Made by a program: the position numbers and the translations under genes. DNA of 64,000 bases from Fulvivirga imtechensis AK7. Lineage in GTDB: Bacteria > Bacteroidota > Bacteroidia > Cytophagales > Cyclobacteriaceae. Numbering within the stretch: the first letter of the stretch is position 1; every line of letters begins with the position of its first letter. The stretch covers positions 35,772-99,771 of the forward strand of contig NZ_AMZN01000025.1 of NCBI RefSeq assembly GCF_000331535.1, read 5' to 3'. This document shows, piece by piece, positions 44,201 to 52,463 of this stretch. The notes under the pieces are model-generated. The model was not told where the DNA came from. It did not search any database and was given only the letters and a program-made list of their open reading frames with translations.

Positions 44201-47200
44201 GCCTTTGCAAACTCCGCTATTTAATAACGTTTGTGCAGCAGAGTTTACTTTAATACCCAACTCTTTATATGAAATTTCTTGTTCGTTAAATTGAATAGCA
44301 ATTCTTTCCGGATTTTGTTCTACCTGTTCATCAAACAACTCATAAATAGCTTTGAAGTTTAAGTCCCTCTTTGTGGCATTGTAATCCACCATAAATTGCT
44401 GATATTCCCTGTCACTTATTGGAGATAAATTACCAATTTTTATTTTAGGATTGGTTACAGCCCTTTGCAATAGCTGTTCAAAGCTCCGGGCCATTCTCAA
44501 AATAGTATCCTCACTAAACAATTTTGATGAATATTCAAGAGAGAAAAGAGCACCTTCATCATTCTCCGTCACTTCCATTGAAATATCAAACTTAGAAAAC
44601 CCCGGATCAAACGAAAACCTTGAAATCTCCAGATCAGCTATATTTCGAACACCAATTCCGGAGTCCTGGTACAAAAACATCGTATCAAAAAGAGGATTTC
44701 TACCTGCTTTGGCCTTAATGTCTAGTAAATTTATTAAATCATCAAATGCCAGATCCTGATGATCAAAGGCTTCACTTAGTTTACCAAAAGTTTGCCTCAC
44801 GGCATCCCTAAAGGTAATTGAGTCAGTAAGCGAATTCCTGATGGCGAGAGTATTCACAAACATGCCGAGGGTTCGTTCCAGATCAGGGTGTCTTCTGCCT
44901 AAAACAGGTATGCCGATTACAATATCCTTCTGACCAGAATATTTGGAAAGTAATACGTTGTACAAAGTAAAATAAACAGTATGTGGAGAAACCTCCAGCT
45001 CCTGAGATAGGTGGCGAAGTCTTTCCACTAATTCTTTTTTGAGGACAAAATTCTTTCGCTTACCAATAGTAGTCAAAACAGCCGGACGAGGGTAGTCTAG
45101 AGGAAGTTCCAAAGTAGGAATACCATCAGAAAAAAGTTTGGCCCAGTAGGCGCTTTGACTTTCATTTTTTATAACATCATACTCCCAAATCGCAAAGTCA
45201 CTATAGGATGCACCCGTTGGCGGCAGTTCACCACCACTATAAAGCGTTAAAAGCTCGTTAATAAACCAATAGGCTGACTGCCCATCCATAATAACATGAT
45301 GAAAATCCAGAAACAAAAGACACTCCTTTTTATCCTCCAGCAAATAAAATCGAAACAAAGATCCATATGTTAAATCAAAGGGTTTTATCAATTTTCTCAG
45401 CTTAATACTCCATTCTTCCCGCCTACATGCAGTCCGGCTGATTTTCGCCTCAGCAGTGTCTGCCACTCTAAAAACGGGCTCCCCGTCTCCTGCCTTATGA
45501 AAAGTCATGCGTAGCGAGTCATGCCGTAGCACTAAGTTCTGCAGACTTTGCTGCAGTTTGTCTACATCCAGCTTTCCCTTTAGTATTATGCCCATTGGCA
45601 CATTATAAGCGATGGATTCAGGGTCTATCTTTGAAGCATAGTAAAGTCTCTTCTGCAATGAGGTAACTGGGTAGAAATCGGCCTTTGGTGCCTGATGAAT
45701 TGATTTGTATTGCCTCTCCGCAAAATTATCTATTACAGCAGCGAGCCTTCTTACGGTAGAAAATTCGTACAGTTCTCTTATGGAGATGTCCACATGAAAC
45801 TCCTGCTGCATCTTCATGATCAGGGCTATTGCTTTAATCGAATTTCCACCCGCCTGAAAAAACTTTCTTTCTACACCTACTTTTTTTGTTTGCAGTACTT
45901 CTTCCCAAATCTCTTGTAGCTTTTTCTCGATTTGATTCTGCGGAAGCGCATTACTATACTCATACTCCGATGTCAGCAACTTATCAAATTCTTCACTTAT
46001 CTCTTCAAAATCACCACATCTATATTTCTCCAAAAGCTTAAAACGCTGAAGTTTACCACTGGTAGTACGCGGAATATCTTTTACGGGAATTACTTTGTTT
46101 ATATCAATGCCAAATTTTTCATTTATAAGTTCTTTAAGCTTTATAGCTGTACGAACTAATTTACTTAAAACTCCCCGATTAAATACAAATGCAATCACCT
46201 CTTCCAAGTCAAGCTGGTCGTTAAAACAAGCTGTCACCGCTATTTTATTCAACTCGATTCCTTCTATTGATTCCGCCTCTTTTTCAATATCATAGGGATA
46301 ATAATTTTGTCCGTTGATAAAAATGATATCTTTCTTTCTGCCAGTAATATAAAGAGCACCATCCTTTATAAAACCCAAGTCCCCGGTATCAAGCCAGCCT
46401 CCTCTCTTTATTACCGCTTTAGTGGCAACGGGATTATTATAATACTCAGAAGTAACGTTAGCTCCTTTTATCTGAATGTGCCCAATCACCTGCTCTTCTA
46501 CTTCCTGATCCATATTCACAATTCTTACAGAGCAATAGTCAATAGGGGAACCAACATTTACGATTTTTATACCATTATTTGCTTCATTCACTATAACCTG
46601 ATCACCAGGACTTAACTGTTCTCTATTGAGGGCAAGTGACAGTACTTCATTTTCCAAACCTGAGATAGATACAGCCACTGAGGCCTCAGCGAGGCCATAA
46701 ACCGGACAAATAGCGGTCTGTTTTAGACCATACGCACTCAATCTATCGTTGAACTCCTGGCATAGTGTAACCGAGATTGGTTCAGCACCGTTGTATATAA
46801 TCCTGATTTTAGACAAATCCCATGCATTATCCTCTTCCTTAAGGTATTTCAGTAGATAACGATAACCAAAATTTGGTGAGCAAAGAATACTTATATTGTG
46901 TTCTGATGCCTTCTCCATCCATAGTTTAGGATGTCGAACAAAAAGGTTCGTAGGCATAAGATATTGATTTATGTTGCTGAACATAGGATTAAGATGAAAG
47001 CCGATCATTCCCATATCATGGGTCAGTGGCATCCAACTCAGCATAGAGTCTTTTTCCGAATATGCAGCCGCCTGACTAATGGCTGTCATATTGGCAATAA
47101 GATTGGTGTGGGTCAAAACTACCCCTTTAGGATCGCCTGTAGAGCCAGACGAGAACTGCAAAAATGCAATATCCTGAGGCTGTACAGAGGAGTCTACCTT

Positions 47201-47659
47201 ACCTGGTACTTCTTCCGCTAGTGCTTCACTAATGTAAAGAATCCTATCTTCCAACTTCTTAGAGACTTGGTCATACCGATTACTGGCATAGAAGGCAAGT
47301 GGTTCCCAATCATAGGGACAGATAACAAGCCATGGATTATTCAAAATTTTAATAACCTGGCAAAACTTTTCTTTGTGATCGTCCTTTTTGGCAAGCGATA
47401 ATGGAACAGGTATTATACCTCCCAGAAGACAGGCCCAAAAAATGACTAAAAACTCTTGGTTATTCTCTACTTGTATCACAAGTTCATCCCCTTTCCTCAG
47501 ACCTTTGACCTGTAGGTAATTCAGAGCTTTTAGAGCGCGGGCATACAATGCTCCATAGGAAATAAATTCTTCCTTGTTATGACCACTAATAAATGTGATG
47601 CCTTTATCGGAATATATACTCCTTAGTCTTATTAGTTCGACTAATGTCATAAATTTCAT
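41279..47659 (-). CDS. Starter NRPS: FAAL-PCP-C-A(Asn)-PCP-E
   Basis: About 2,126 aa from ATG 47659 (MKFMTLVEL); an in-frame ATG at 47650 is equally possible and the longer frame begins with a poor TTG at 47740. Residue numbers count from the TTG. The fatty-acyl-AMP ligase comes first (SSGSTGDPKG; GGWLDTGDLG; GRKKDIIFINGQNYYP), then a PCP (AGGNS near 632), C domain (HHVIMDG near 820), A domain (YTSGTTG near 1,280), PCP (GGDSIKA near 1,657) and an epimerisation domain (HHLIMDGIS near 1,843; ENHGRH; FNYLGQF). The A-domain pocket reads D-L-T-K-I-G-E-V-G-(K), the tyrocidine-type Asn code. The C-terminus TPSDFEEVNLNEEEL resembles a COM donor hand. Predicted product on the last PCP: N-fatty-acyl-D-Asn. 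That is the starter unit of colibactin/xenocoumacin-type prodrugs, although those use starter C domains rather than a FAAL. Confidence 0.96.
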   Translation of the reverse strand: MKFMTLVELIRLRSIYSDKGITFISGHNKEEFISYGALYARALKALNYLQVKGLRKGDELVIQVENNQEFLVIFWACLLGGIIPVPLSLAKKDDHKEKFCQVIKILNNPWLVICPYDWEPLAFYASNRYDQVSKKLEDRILYISEALAEEVPGKVDSSVQPQDIAFLQFSSGSTGDPKGVVLTHTNLIANMTAISQAAAYSEKDSMLSWMPLTHDMGMIGFHLNPMFSNINQYLMPTNLFVRHPKLWMEKASEHNISILCSPNFGYRYLLKYLKEEDNAWDLSKIRIIYNGAEPISVTLCQEFNDRLSAYGLKQTAICPVYGLAEASVAVSISGLENEVLSLALNREQLSPGDQVIVNEANNGIKIVNVGSPIDYCSVRIVNMDQEVEEQVIGHIQIKGANVTSEYYNNPVATKAVIKRGGWLDTGDLGFIKDGALYITGRKKDIIFINGQNYYPYDIEKEAESIEGIELNKIAVTACFNDQLDLEEVIAFVFNRGVLSKLVRTAIKLKELINEKFGIDINKVIPVKDIPRTTSGKLQRFKLLEKYRCGDFEEISEEFDKLLTSEYEYSNALPQNQIEKKLQEIWEEVLQTKKVGVERKFFQAGGNSIKAIALIMKMQQEFHVDISIRELYEFSTVRRLAAVIDNFAERQYKSIHQAPKADFYPVTSLQKRLYYASKIDPESIAYNVPMGIILKGKLDVDKLQQSLQNLVLRHDSLRMTFHKAGDGEPVFRVADTAEAKISRTACRREEWSIKLRKLIKPFDLTYGSLFRFYLLEDKKECLLFLDFHHVIMDGQSAYWFINELLTLYSGGELPPTGASYSDFAIWEYDVIKNESQSAYWAKLFSDGIPTLELPLDYPRPAVLTTIGKRKNFVLKKELVERLRHLSQELEVSPHTVYFTLYNVLLSKYSGQKDIVIGIPVLGRRHPDLERTLGMFVNTLAIRNSLTDSITFRDAVRQTFGKLSEAFDHQDLAFDDLINLLDIKAKAGRNPLFDTMFLYQDSGIGVRNIADLEISRFSFDPGFSKFDISMEVTENDEGALFSLEYSSKLFSEDTILRMARSFEQLLQRAVTNPKIKIGNLSPISDREYQQFMVDYNATKRDLNFKAIYELFDEQVEQNPERIAIQFNEQEISYKELGIKVNSAAQTLLNSGVCKGDLVSICLPRSPELVITILGCLRAGAAYVPIDQDMPAERIKFILNDSRSRYIITDSDDKLDFQINVLHVEKLLGNCGPVPQTYVVPQDLAYIIYTSGTTGHPKGVAIEHGSLHNYITWAAEQYLRNDEYTFALYSSISFDLTVTSVFTPLITGNKLVIYENDESEVLIEKVIRCNQADIIKLTPSHLKLLKNNNLLSPEIKIKVLILGGENLETELVQGVYHMMNGELQIYNEYGPTEATVGCMIYKFDPEDQGISVPIGRPIANTQVYLLDEYLKPVPVNVAGELYVAGEGLAREYLYQDQLTTEKFVKNPYDPGKLMYKTGDKARRLSNGNIEYIGRDDQQVKIKGYRVELSEIENQLVRHEDVHRAVVLFDKRTGHITAYYEKSEDESIEDDLKEYLATKLPHYMVPAQFIRVGNMPLTRNGKIDTGLLRQIAPKQLERQRESAQNEVEEILLREWRKLLNLTDIDVKDNFFELGGDSIKAVQISNRLFEQGYHVKVKDILTYHTIKNISRFVKYVKQEQQYEQGPVSGEFEPTPIQNWFLGQQLVNPHYYNQSVLFRVNQSLDILQLQKAFEKLIRHHDTLRINFNQKKRTFFYNENHLETRFTIPEIMVTQSKSIEEACSEIKASFCLSEGLLIKAALICKDGTEYLLITAHHLIMDGISWRILMEDLHRAYMALKNGDTWALPHKTTSYKEWSEYLRQNKGIGKMDQSYWAGIESEKYRLPLDIQTEDWSAKNLRKVTVNLEPDTTNFLLKDAHSAYNTDVPILLNVALVLALNEWTDQTDFFIEMENHGRHLKGPDVSRTLGWFTSIYPVRLEYKNEIDLLIKFVKETLRNVPNNGIGYGMEQFSHADRQHRISEIRFNYLGQFERELDNELLTFNNEQTGAETDPDNDLTVKLELNAMVLSGKFRMEINYNSAAFQAHRICGLADLFTKKLLEVLSYLKDQHDVYFTPSDFEEVNLNEEELKALFE

Positions 47660-47709
47660 CCGGTCAAAAACGAATGTTAGAATGATTAGTTGATTCGGTT
47701 GGTTGGTAA

Positions 47710-48228
47710 TTACACATGAGCAAAAACCTGCTCTACGCAACCAGGGGATACTTTTACTGAGACACTTTGCATAAGCGACTCCAGATATACGATCAGTTTT
47801 TTCTTTCCGGGTTTACTTACAAGCCTGCCGGTAAGGCCAGCTAGCGGGCCGCTTTTTACTGTTACGTGGTCTCCCACACTAAAACCGTCATTACTTATTT
47901 CCGGATCAGAATCTAATAATTTTTGAATTGTCTGTATCTCATATTCCGGTACAATATCCTTTACTCCTCTTGTAGAGAGAAAACGTACAAATCCCGGCAC
48001 ACCAAATACTTGAAAAACCTCTTTAGGATGCAGGCATACAAAAACATAACCCGAAAACAGCGGCACACTGATCTTCTTCTTTCGATCGCTTCTTTGCACT
48101 ACTTTATTATAAAGAGGCAAAAAAGCTTCTACACCTTTTCTATTCAGCTCCATATACACCTTTTTTTCAGCTTTTGGGTAGGTGTAAATCACATACCAAT
48201 GTCGAGTGATGTCTACACAGTTTTTCAC
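47710..48228 (-). CDS. NusG-like antiterminator (UpxY/LoaP/RfaH type)
   Basis: 172 aa if translation starts at the GTG at 48228. The open frame extends to a TTG at 48363, but those 45 residues are not NusG-like and contain no ATG. NGN domain: HWYVIYTYPKAEKKVY, then DRKKKISVPLFSGYVFV, the signature of specialised NusG paralogues. KOW motif near the C-terminus: VGDHVTVKSGPLAGLTGRLV. Such proteins ride on RNA polymerase and allow read-through of long operons: UpxY for Bacteroides capsules, LoaP for Bacillus PKS operons. It is the first gene of the minus-strand locus, about 50 bp ahead of the FAAL-NRPS, so it probably controls transcription of the very long biosynthetic operon. The divergent polysaccharide cluster is an alternative target. 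Confidence 0.88.
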   Translation of the reverse strand: MKNCVDITRHWYVIYTYPKAEKKVYMELNRKGVEAFLPLYNKVVQRSDRKKKISVPLFSGYVFVCLHPKEVFQVFGVPGFVRFLSTRGVKDIVPEYEIQTIQKLLDSDPEISNDGFSVGDHVTVKSGPLAGLTGRLVSKPGKKKLIVYLESLMQSVSVKVSPGCVEQVFAHV

Positions 48229-48442
48229 TTCTTCAAATTTTTTGTTCTTATTGCCAGAGACAGGGCTTCGCCACGGAAGGTTACAGTCTGTTCTTCCCGG
48301 AAATAAAGGTAAATAGAATGTCCTGATAGTTAGAATTACTAAATAAACACAAATTTGAAACAAATCAAAAAATTCAGAGCATTCCTTACATTAAATTTAT
48401 CAATTACCCCTTTTGAGAAACCCGGTTTACAATTTTCAAGAT

Positions 48443-48479
48443 TGAGGATCAAAGGAGCAAAATGAACCTTTGATCTTCA
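48443..48479. promoter_or_regulatory. 13-bp hairpin in the antiterminator leader
   Basis: Arms tgaggatcaaagg and cctttgatcttca pair over 13 bp (one G-U) with an 11-nt loop. No T-run follows on either strand, so it does not look like an intrinsic terminator. LoaP-type NusG paralogues recognise a hairpin in the leader of their target operon; this could be such an element, or a DNA operator. Confidence 0.4.
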
Positions 48480-48557
48480 TGCCATTAGAAAAAATATAAT
48501 TTAGAAAAAACCATTTATTTGCTACCTTTAAAAATCAAAATGTCAAAATGAACCTTT
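48458..48557. repeat. 14-bp direct repeat in the divergent promoter region
   Basis: The exact word caaaatgaaccttt occurs at 48458-48471 and 48544-48557, 86 bp apart start to start. The first copy spans the loop and right arm of the hairpin. Possible regulator binding site or duplicated leader element. Confidence 0.5.
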
Positions 48558-48590
48558 AATTCTACAGCAAAAATAATACAGAATAGTACA

Positions 48591-49655
48591 TTGAAGATTT
48601 TAATTATCGAAAACTCAAAAAGAAAATCGGGTGCTGAAAAAAGCATGGAACTAATATTTAACCACCCTTTAATATTAAAAAGCCATTCGGTAATTCACTT
48701 TCAATCTCGGTCACTTTTTAGGTTTATAAAGAAATTCAAGATCTTTCATCCTTTAAACGTGTGGAAGTTCTTCTATATCGTTTATCAGATAATAAAAAAA
48801 ATAAAGAAGGAAAAGGTGGACATCCTTTACGCACACTCTATTCAATCGATATTATACTGTATCATTCCAAAAATGATGACCAGGATCAAGCTTATTTGGC
48901 ACGTGCGAGATAACCCTCCATTCAAGCTTATCTATAAGATATCTGCCTTGATCTCAGACGAAGCTATATGCGTATCGGAGTATATTAATCGACAGGTTCC
49001 GGGACAAAACAAAAAGACGATCTATAATGCTGTGAATACTAAAGATTTTACCCCAGCATCAACAAAATCAGGACTTATACATCAAGAACTGCAGCTAAAC
49101 CCGGACAAGAAGCTGGTAGCTCAGATAGGACAGTTGGTTCCTTGGAAAAATCATCCACTTTTTATTTTAGCCGCAAGGGATATTTTAAAAGAATACAAAA
49201 ATGTCCATTTTCTTATAGTTGGTGAAGATCTTTTTAATGAAAATGAGAGGTATAATGATTACCTTAAAAAGCTTGTACAAAACACAGGCATGGAGTCTCA
49301 CATATCTTTTCTAGGGTATAAGCATAACATTAAAGAATATATGAGGGAAATAGACATTCTCATTCACCCAGCTACAACAGAGCCTTTTGGCAGAGTACTA
49401 ATAGAAGCCATGGCACTGGAAAAGCCAGTGATAGCAGTGAATTCCGGAAGTCCACCAGAAATTGTTTTAAATAACAAGACAGGTTATGTCATAAATGCAA
49501 ACAATATAATCCCCCAACTAAAAGAGAAGGCTATTCAACTTCTCGCGAATGAGCATCTTATAAAATCGATGGGCAAAGCGGGAAGAATGAGAGCAGAGGA
49601 TGTTTTTAATATTGATAAACACGTAATGGCAATAAGTGAGCTAGTAGAAAAATGA
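48591..49655 (+). CDS. GT4 family glycosyltransferase
   Basis: 354 aa, starting at TTG 48591. That start gives the family's first beta strand (KILIIEN); the next in-frame ATG would delete it. The C-terminal GT-B half is clear: VAQIGQLVPWKNH, then HPATTEPFGRVLIEAMALEKPVIA (split E-x7-E motif) and a GSPPEIV loop. Transfers a sugar from a nucleotide-sugar donor to a lipid-linked or polysaccharide acceptor in the cytoplasm; donor unknown. First gene of a plus-strand run of four GT4 enzymes plus a flippase, divergent from the NRPS/PKS locus. Confidence 0.9.
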   Translation: MKILIIENSKRKSGAEKSMELIFNHPLILKSHSVIHFQSRSLFRFIKKFKIFHPLNVWKFFYIVYQIIKKIKKEKVDILYAHSIQSILYCIIPKMMTRIKLIWHVRDNPPFKLIYKISALISDEAICVSEYINRQVPGQNKKTIYNAVNTKDFTPASTKSGLIHQELQLNPDKKLVAQIGQLVPWKNHPLFILAARDILKEYKNVHFLIVGEDLFNENERYNDYLKKLVQNTGMESHISFLGYKHNIKEYMREIDILIHPATTEPFGRVLIEAMALEKPVIAVNSGSPPEIVLNNKTGYVINANNIIPQLKEKAIQLLANEHLIKSMGKAGRMRAEDVFNIDKHVMAISELVEK

Positions 49656-49794
49656 AAAGTAAGATGAGGTATTAAAAGAATGTTATCGAGTATGACAATG
49701 AGTAATAAATGCCAGAGCGTTTGCACTATTACTGTGGGAATCAAGTTTTATTACTCTTTAGCACTTAAAACTTCCCTCAACTCAAGAAAATGAG

Positions 49795-50910
49795 ATGAAA
49801 AAGAAAATCATTGTAAATGCTCTAAACCTGCATGGAAACTTCTCCGGGGTACACTATTATATCAAAAACCTGCTTGAAGAACTGGATGGAATGGAATTAC
49901 CCTATGAAATTGCACCACTTTTTTCAAAAGAATGCTCTATAAATAACTATCAAAATCTGCGGCCTATCCAGGTGTCATTTAAATCTTCTTATAGGTCTAT
50001 TCGCATATTTTACGAGAATTTTCACTTGCCAAAGTACTTCGAATCAAAGGCTTTTAACCTCTACCACTCCACCAGCTATGTTTTACCCTACAAATGTCGA
50101 TTCCCATCTCTAACAACAGTCCACGACCTTATTTCCCTGGATTATCCCGACCTTTGTAAAACAAGTACAGCCCTTTACTATGGCTCTGTAATAAAGCGAT
50201 CCATAACAAATAGTTTAAAAATTATCACTGTTTCCAAAAAAGTAAAAGCTGATATTTTAGAAAGGTTTGATCTTCCGCCAGACAAAGTGGAGGTGATCCC
50301 TTTGGGAGTATCGCCAAAATTCAGGAAAGTCACCGACACAATGATACTTGATCGAGTAAAGAAATTTTATAAACTCCCTGAACGGTTTATTCTATTTACT
50401 GGTAACCTCGAGCCTAAAAAAAATCTAGTCAGGCTTATTAAGGCATTTACCTTATTCAAAATAAAAAATGCAAATGATTATCAGCTTGTTATAATAGGTC
50501 AAAAAGCCTGGAAATATGGAAAAATATTTGAAGCAGCGAAAAAATCACCCTTTGAAAAGGAAATTCATTTTTTAGGGTATGTGAATGAACACGATTTGCC
50601 AGTATTATACTCCCTTGCAAAACTCTTCGTTTTTCCGTCCATATATGAAGGGTTTGGTTTGCCAGCTCTGGAAGCGCTGGCCTGCGAAACACCAACACTA
50701 GTTTCATCTGCAGGAGCTTTACCGGAAATTACAGGGAACTATTGTCCTATAATAAACCCGTTTTCCATTGAAGATATCTCATTCAAAATTTCGTCTGCCT
50801 GTGAAGGAAAACTTCCCTACGACATTAAAACTGCGGCTCATTGGGCTTCACAATTTACTTGGAAAGAATCTGCCATAGCTACTGCTAATGTTTATAGTCA
50901 ACTGTTGTAA
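49795..50910 (+). CDS. GT4 family glycosyltransferase (mannosyltransferase-like)
   Basis: 371 aa. The N-terminus contains GVHYYIKNLL, then TVHDLISLDYP and TVSKKVKADILE. The C-terminal Rossmann half has FTGNLEPKKNLVRLI, SIYEGFGLPALEALACETP and AGALPEI, the layout of WbpZ/mannosyltransferase-like GT4 enzymes. Cytoplasmic or membrane-peripheral. 139 bp of non-coding DNA precede it; only 11 bp separate it from the flippase, so it is co-transcribed downstream. Confidence 0.9.
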   Translation: MKKKIIVNALNLHGNFSGVHYYIKNLLEELDGMELPYEIAPLFSKECSINNYQNLRPIQVSFKSSYRSIRIFYENFHLPKYFESKAFNLYHSTSYVLPYKCRFPSLTTVHDLISLDYPDLCKTSTALYYGSVIKRSITNSLKIITVSKKVKADILERFDLPPDKVEVIPLGVSPKFRKVTDTMILDRVKKFYKLPERFILFTGNLEPKKNLVRLIKAFTLFKIKNANDYQLVIIGQKAWKYGKIFEAAKKSPFEKEIHFLGYVNEHDLPVLYSLAKLFVFPSIYEGFGLPALEALACETPTLVSSAGALPEITGNYCPIINPFSIEDISFKISSACEGKLPYDIKTAAHWASQFTWKESAIATANVYSQLL

Positions 50911-50921
50911 CTTTCGAGAAC

Positions 50922-52463
50922 ATGCATACCCTATACACAAAAATTAGGAACATTACACGGAATAAGATCGTGCAGTCTTCCTTAGGGCTACTTATCATCA
51001 CTCTAGGTGTGAAAGCATTAGGCTATGTGGAAAAGCTCGTTTTAGCCTATTTCTTTGGCACCTCCCATGAAGTAGACATCTACAACATTGTAATAACCAT
51101 TATTCTAAGTCTCTTTTTTTTATTTAGGGAAATTATAGAACCTGGTTTTTTAAATGTATTTCTTAGATTGAAAGCAAATAGCGATGATGTCAAGGCCTGG
51201 AATCTTTTTAATAAAGCAGGGAGGCTCATCCTTGCAATTACACTTATCGTTACTATTCTGTCAGTGGTCTTTCCTCAAGTATTAGTAAAGACTTTTGCTC
51301 CAGGTTTTAATGCTGAACTCAACCAAATGACAACAGTCATGTTACAAATTGCCTTTCCGGCGTGTATTTTTCTATGTCTCTCTACTTTAACGAACATCAC
51401 TCTCAACGGGGAGAAACAGTTCGTTATACCTGCATCGGGAGAACTCATATTCAAAGCATCAATTATTGCTGTATTGGTGGTATTTTTTGATAAATGGGGT
51501 ATCTATGGAATAGCAGTGGGCATACTGGTTGGGGCGGTAGGCAAATTGCTTCTACATTTTATTCTCCTTCGAAAAAAAATTCATATAAATCGAGCTCCAG
51601 TTGAGAAAAAACAATTAAAATCTATCTGGCGACTTACCTGGCCTCTTTTGGCCGGTGTTTCATTCTCCCAGGCAAGCGGACTAATAGATAACATTTTCGG
51701 CTCATATCTACAGGAGGGCGCTATATCTTCGTTAAGTTATGCAAAAAAAATAATCGAGTTGCCTGTATTGCTTTTCCCATATATAATAAGCGTAGTAATG
51801 TTTCCCTATCTTTCTGAGTTGTCTATTGAAAAGCAACAAAAAAAGTTAATATTGCTTTTCACTAACTCTATGCAATGGATCGTAGTGGTGTTTTTACCCC
51901 TGGCCTGCTTTATAGGGCTTTTTGCTTCCGAACTGGTAAAAATTATCTTTGAACGAGGCGCCTTTGACCAATCATCAACGCAAATGACAGCGTTGCCATT
52001 GTCTATTTATGCTATAGGATTAGTTTTCTTTGCAATAGAAACTGTTTTGGTGATTTTTTACTATAGTAGTGCAGATACCAAAACCCCAGTATTTATCGGT
52101 ATGGCTTGTGTATGTGTGAATATCATCCTCACCTATCTATTCGTAAGATGGATAGGTTATACAGGAATTGCTCTTGCTTATGTAGTACAAAAGTGGCTCA
52201 AAAACATTATATTGTTATTTTTGCTGTCTAAGAAAATAACAATTAGTTACCGGTCAGTGGTAAGGTTTCTAAAGCCAGTCCTGTTCGCTTTGGCGGTTTA
52301 CACAGTATTGTTGCAAATATTCAGGGATCAGCTATCAAGTCATATAGAAGGAGGACCGTTTATCCAAGCAGTAACGCTGGGCGGAGTATTTCTGCTTTTT
52401 GCAGGCATTTATATTCTAATATTGAGGATAATGAAATTTAAAATTAATGTTGCAATACAATGA
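50922..52463 (+). CDS. MurJ/MVF-family lipid-linked saccharide flippase
   Basis: 513 aa, almost entirely hydrophobic with about 14 predicted membrane helices. The segments FREIIEPGFLNVFLRL, APGF and IIFERGAFD match the MurJ/MviN family. Its setting among glycosyltransferases indicates a flippase for the undecaprenyl-linked repeat unit of an exopolysaccharide or O-antigen rather than the housekeeping lipid II flippase. Its last 4 nt overlap the start of the next glycosyltransferase (ATGA), so the two are translationally coupled. Confidence 0.9.
   Translation: MHTLYTKIRNITRNKIVQSSLGLLIITLGVKALGYVEKLVLAYFFGTSHEVDIYNIVITIILSLFFLFREIIEPGFLNVFLRLKANSDDVKAWNLFNKAGRLILAITLIVTILSVVFPQVLVKTFAPGFNAELNQMTTVMLQIAFPACIFLCLSTLTNITLNGEKQFVIPASGELIFKASIIAVLVVFFDKWGIYGIAVGILVGAVGKLLLHFILLRKKIHINRAPVEKKQLKSIWRLTWPLLAGVSFSQASGLIDNIFGSYLQEGAISSLSYAKKIIELPVLLFPYIISVVMFPYLSELSIEKQQKKLILLFTNSMQWIVVVFLPLACFIGLFASELVKIIFERGAFDQSSTQMTALPLSIYAIGLVFFAIETVLVIFYYSSADTKTPVFIGMACVCVNIILTYLFVRWIGYTGIALAYVVQKWLKNIILLFLLSKKITISYRSVVRFLKPVLFALAVYTVLLQIFRDQLSSHIEGGPFIQAVTLGGVFLLFAGIYILILRIMKFKINVAIQ

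Larger units (their letters stand above)
48229..48590. other. Divergent regulatory region between the NRPS/PKS locus and the glycosyltransferase cluster
   Basis: About 360 bp of AT-rich DNA without a convincing gene. It contains a 13-bp-stem hairpin at 48443-48479 and a 14-bp exact direct repeat (48458-48471 and 48544-48557). On the plus strand TACCTTTA at 48523-48530 resembles a Bacteroidota -7 element, but I see no good -33 partner. Promoters for both the antiterminator gene and the first glycosyltransferase gene must lie here. Confidence 0.6.
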
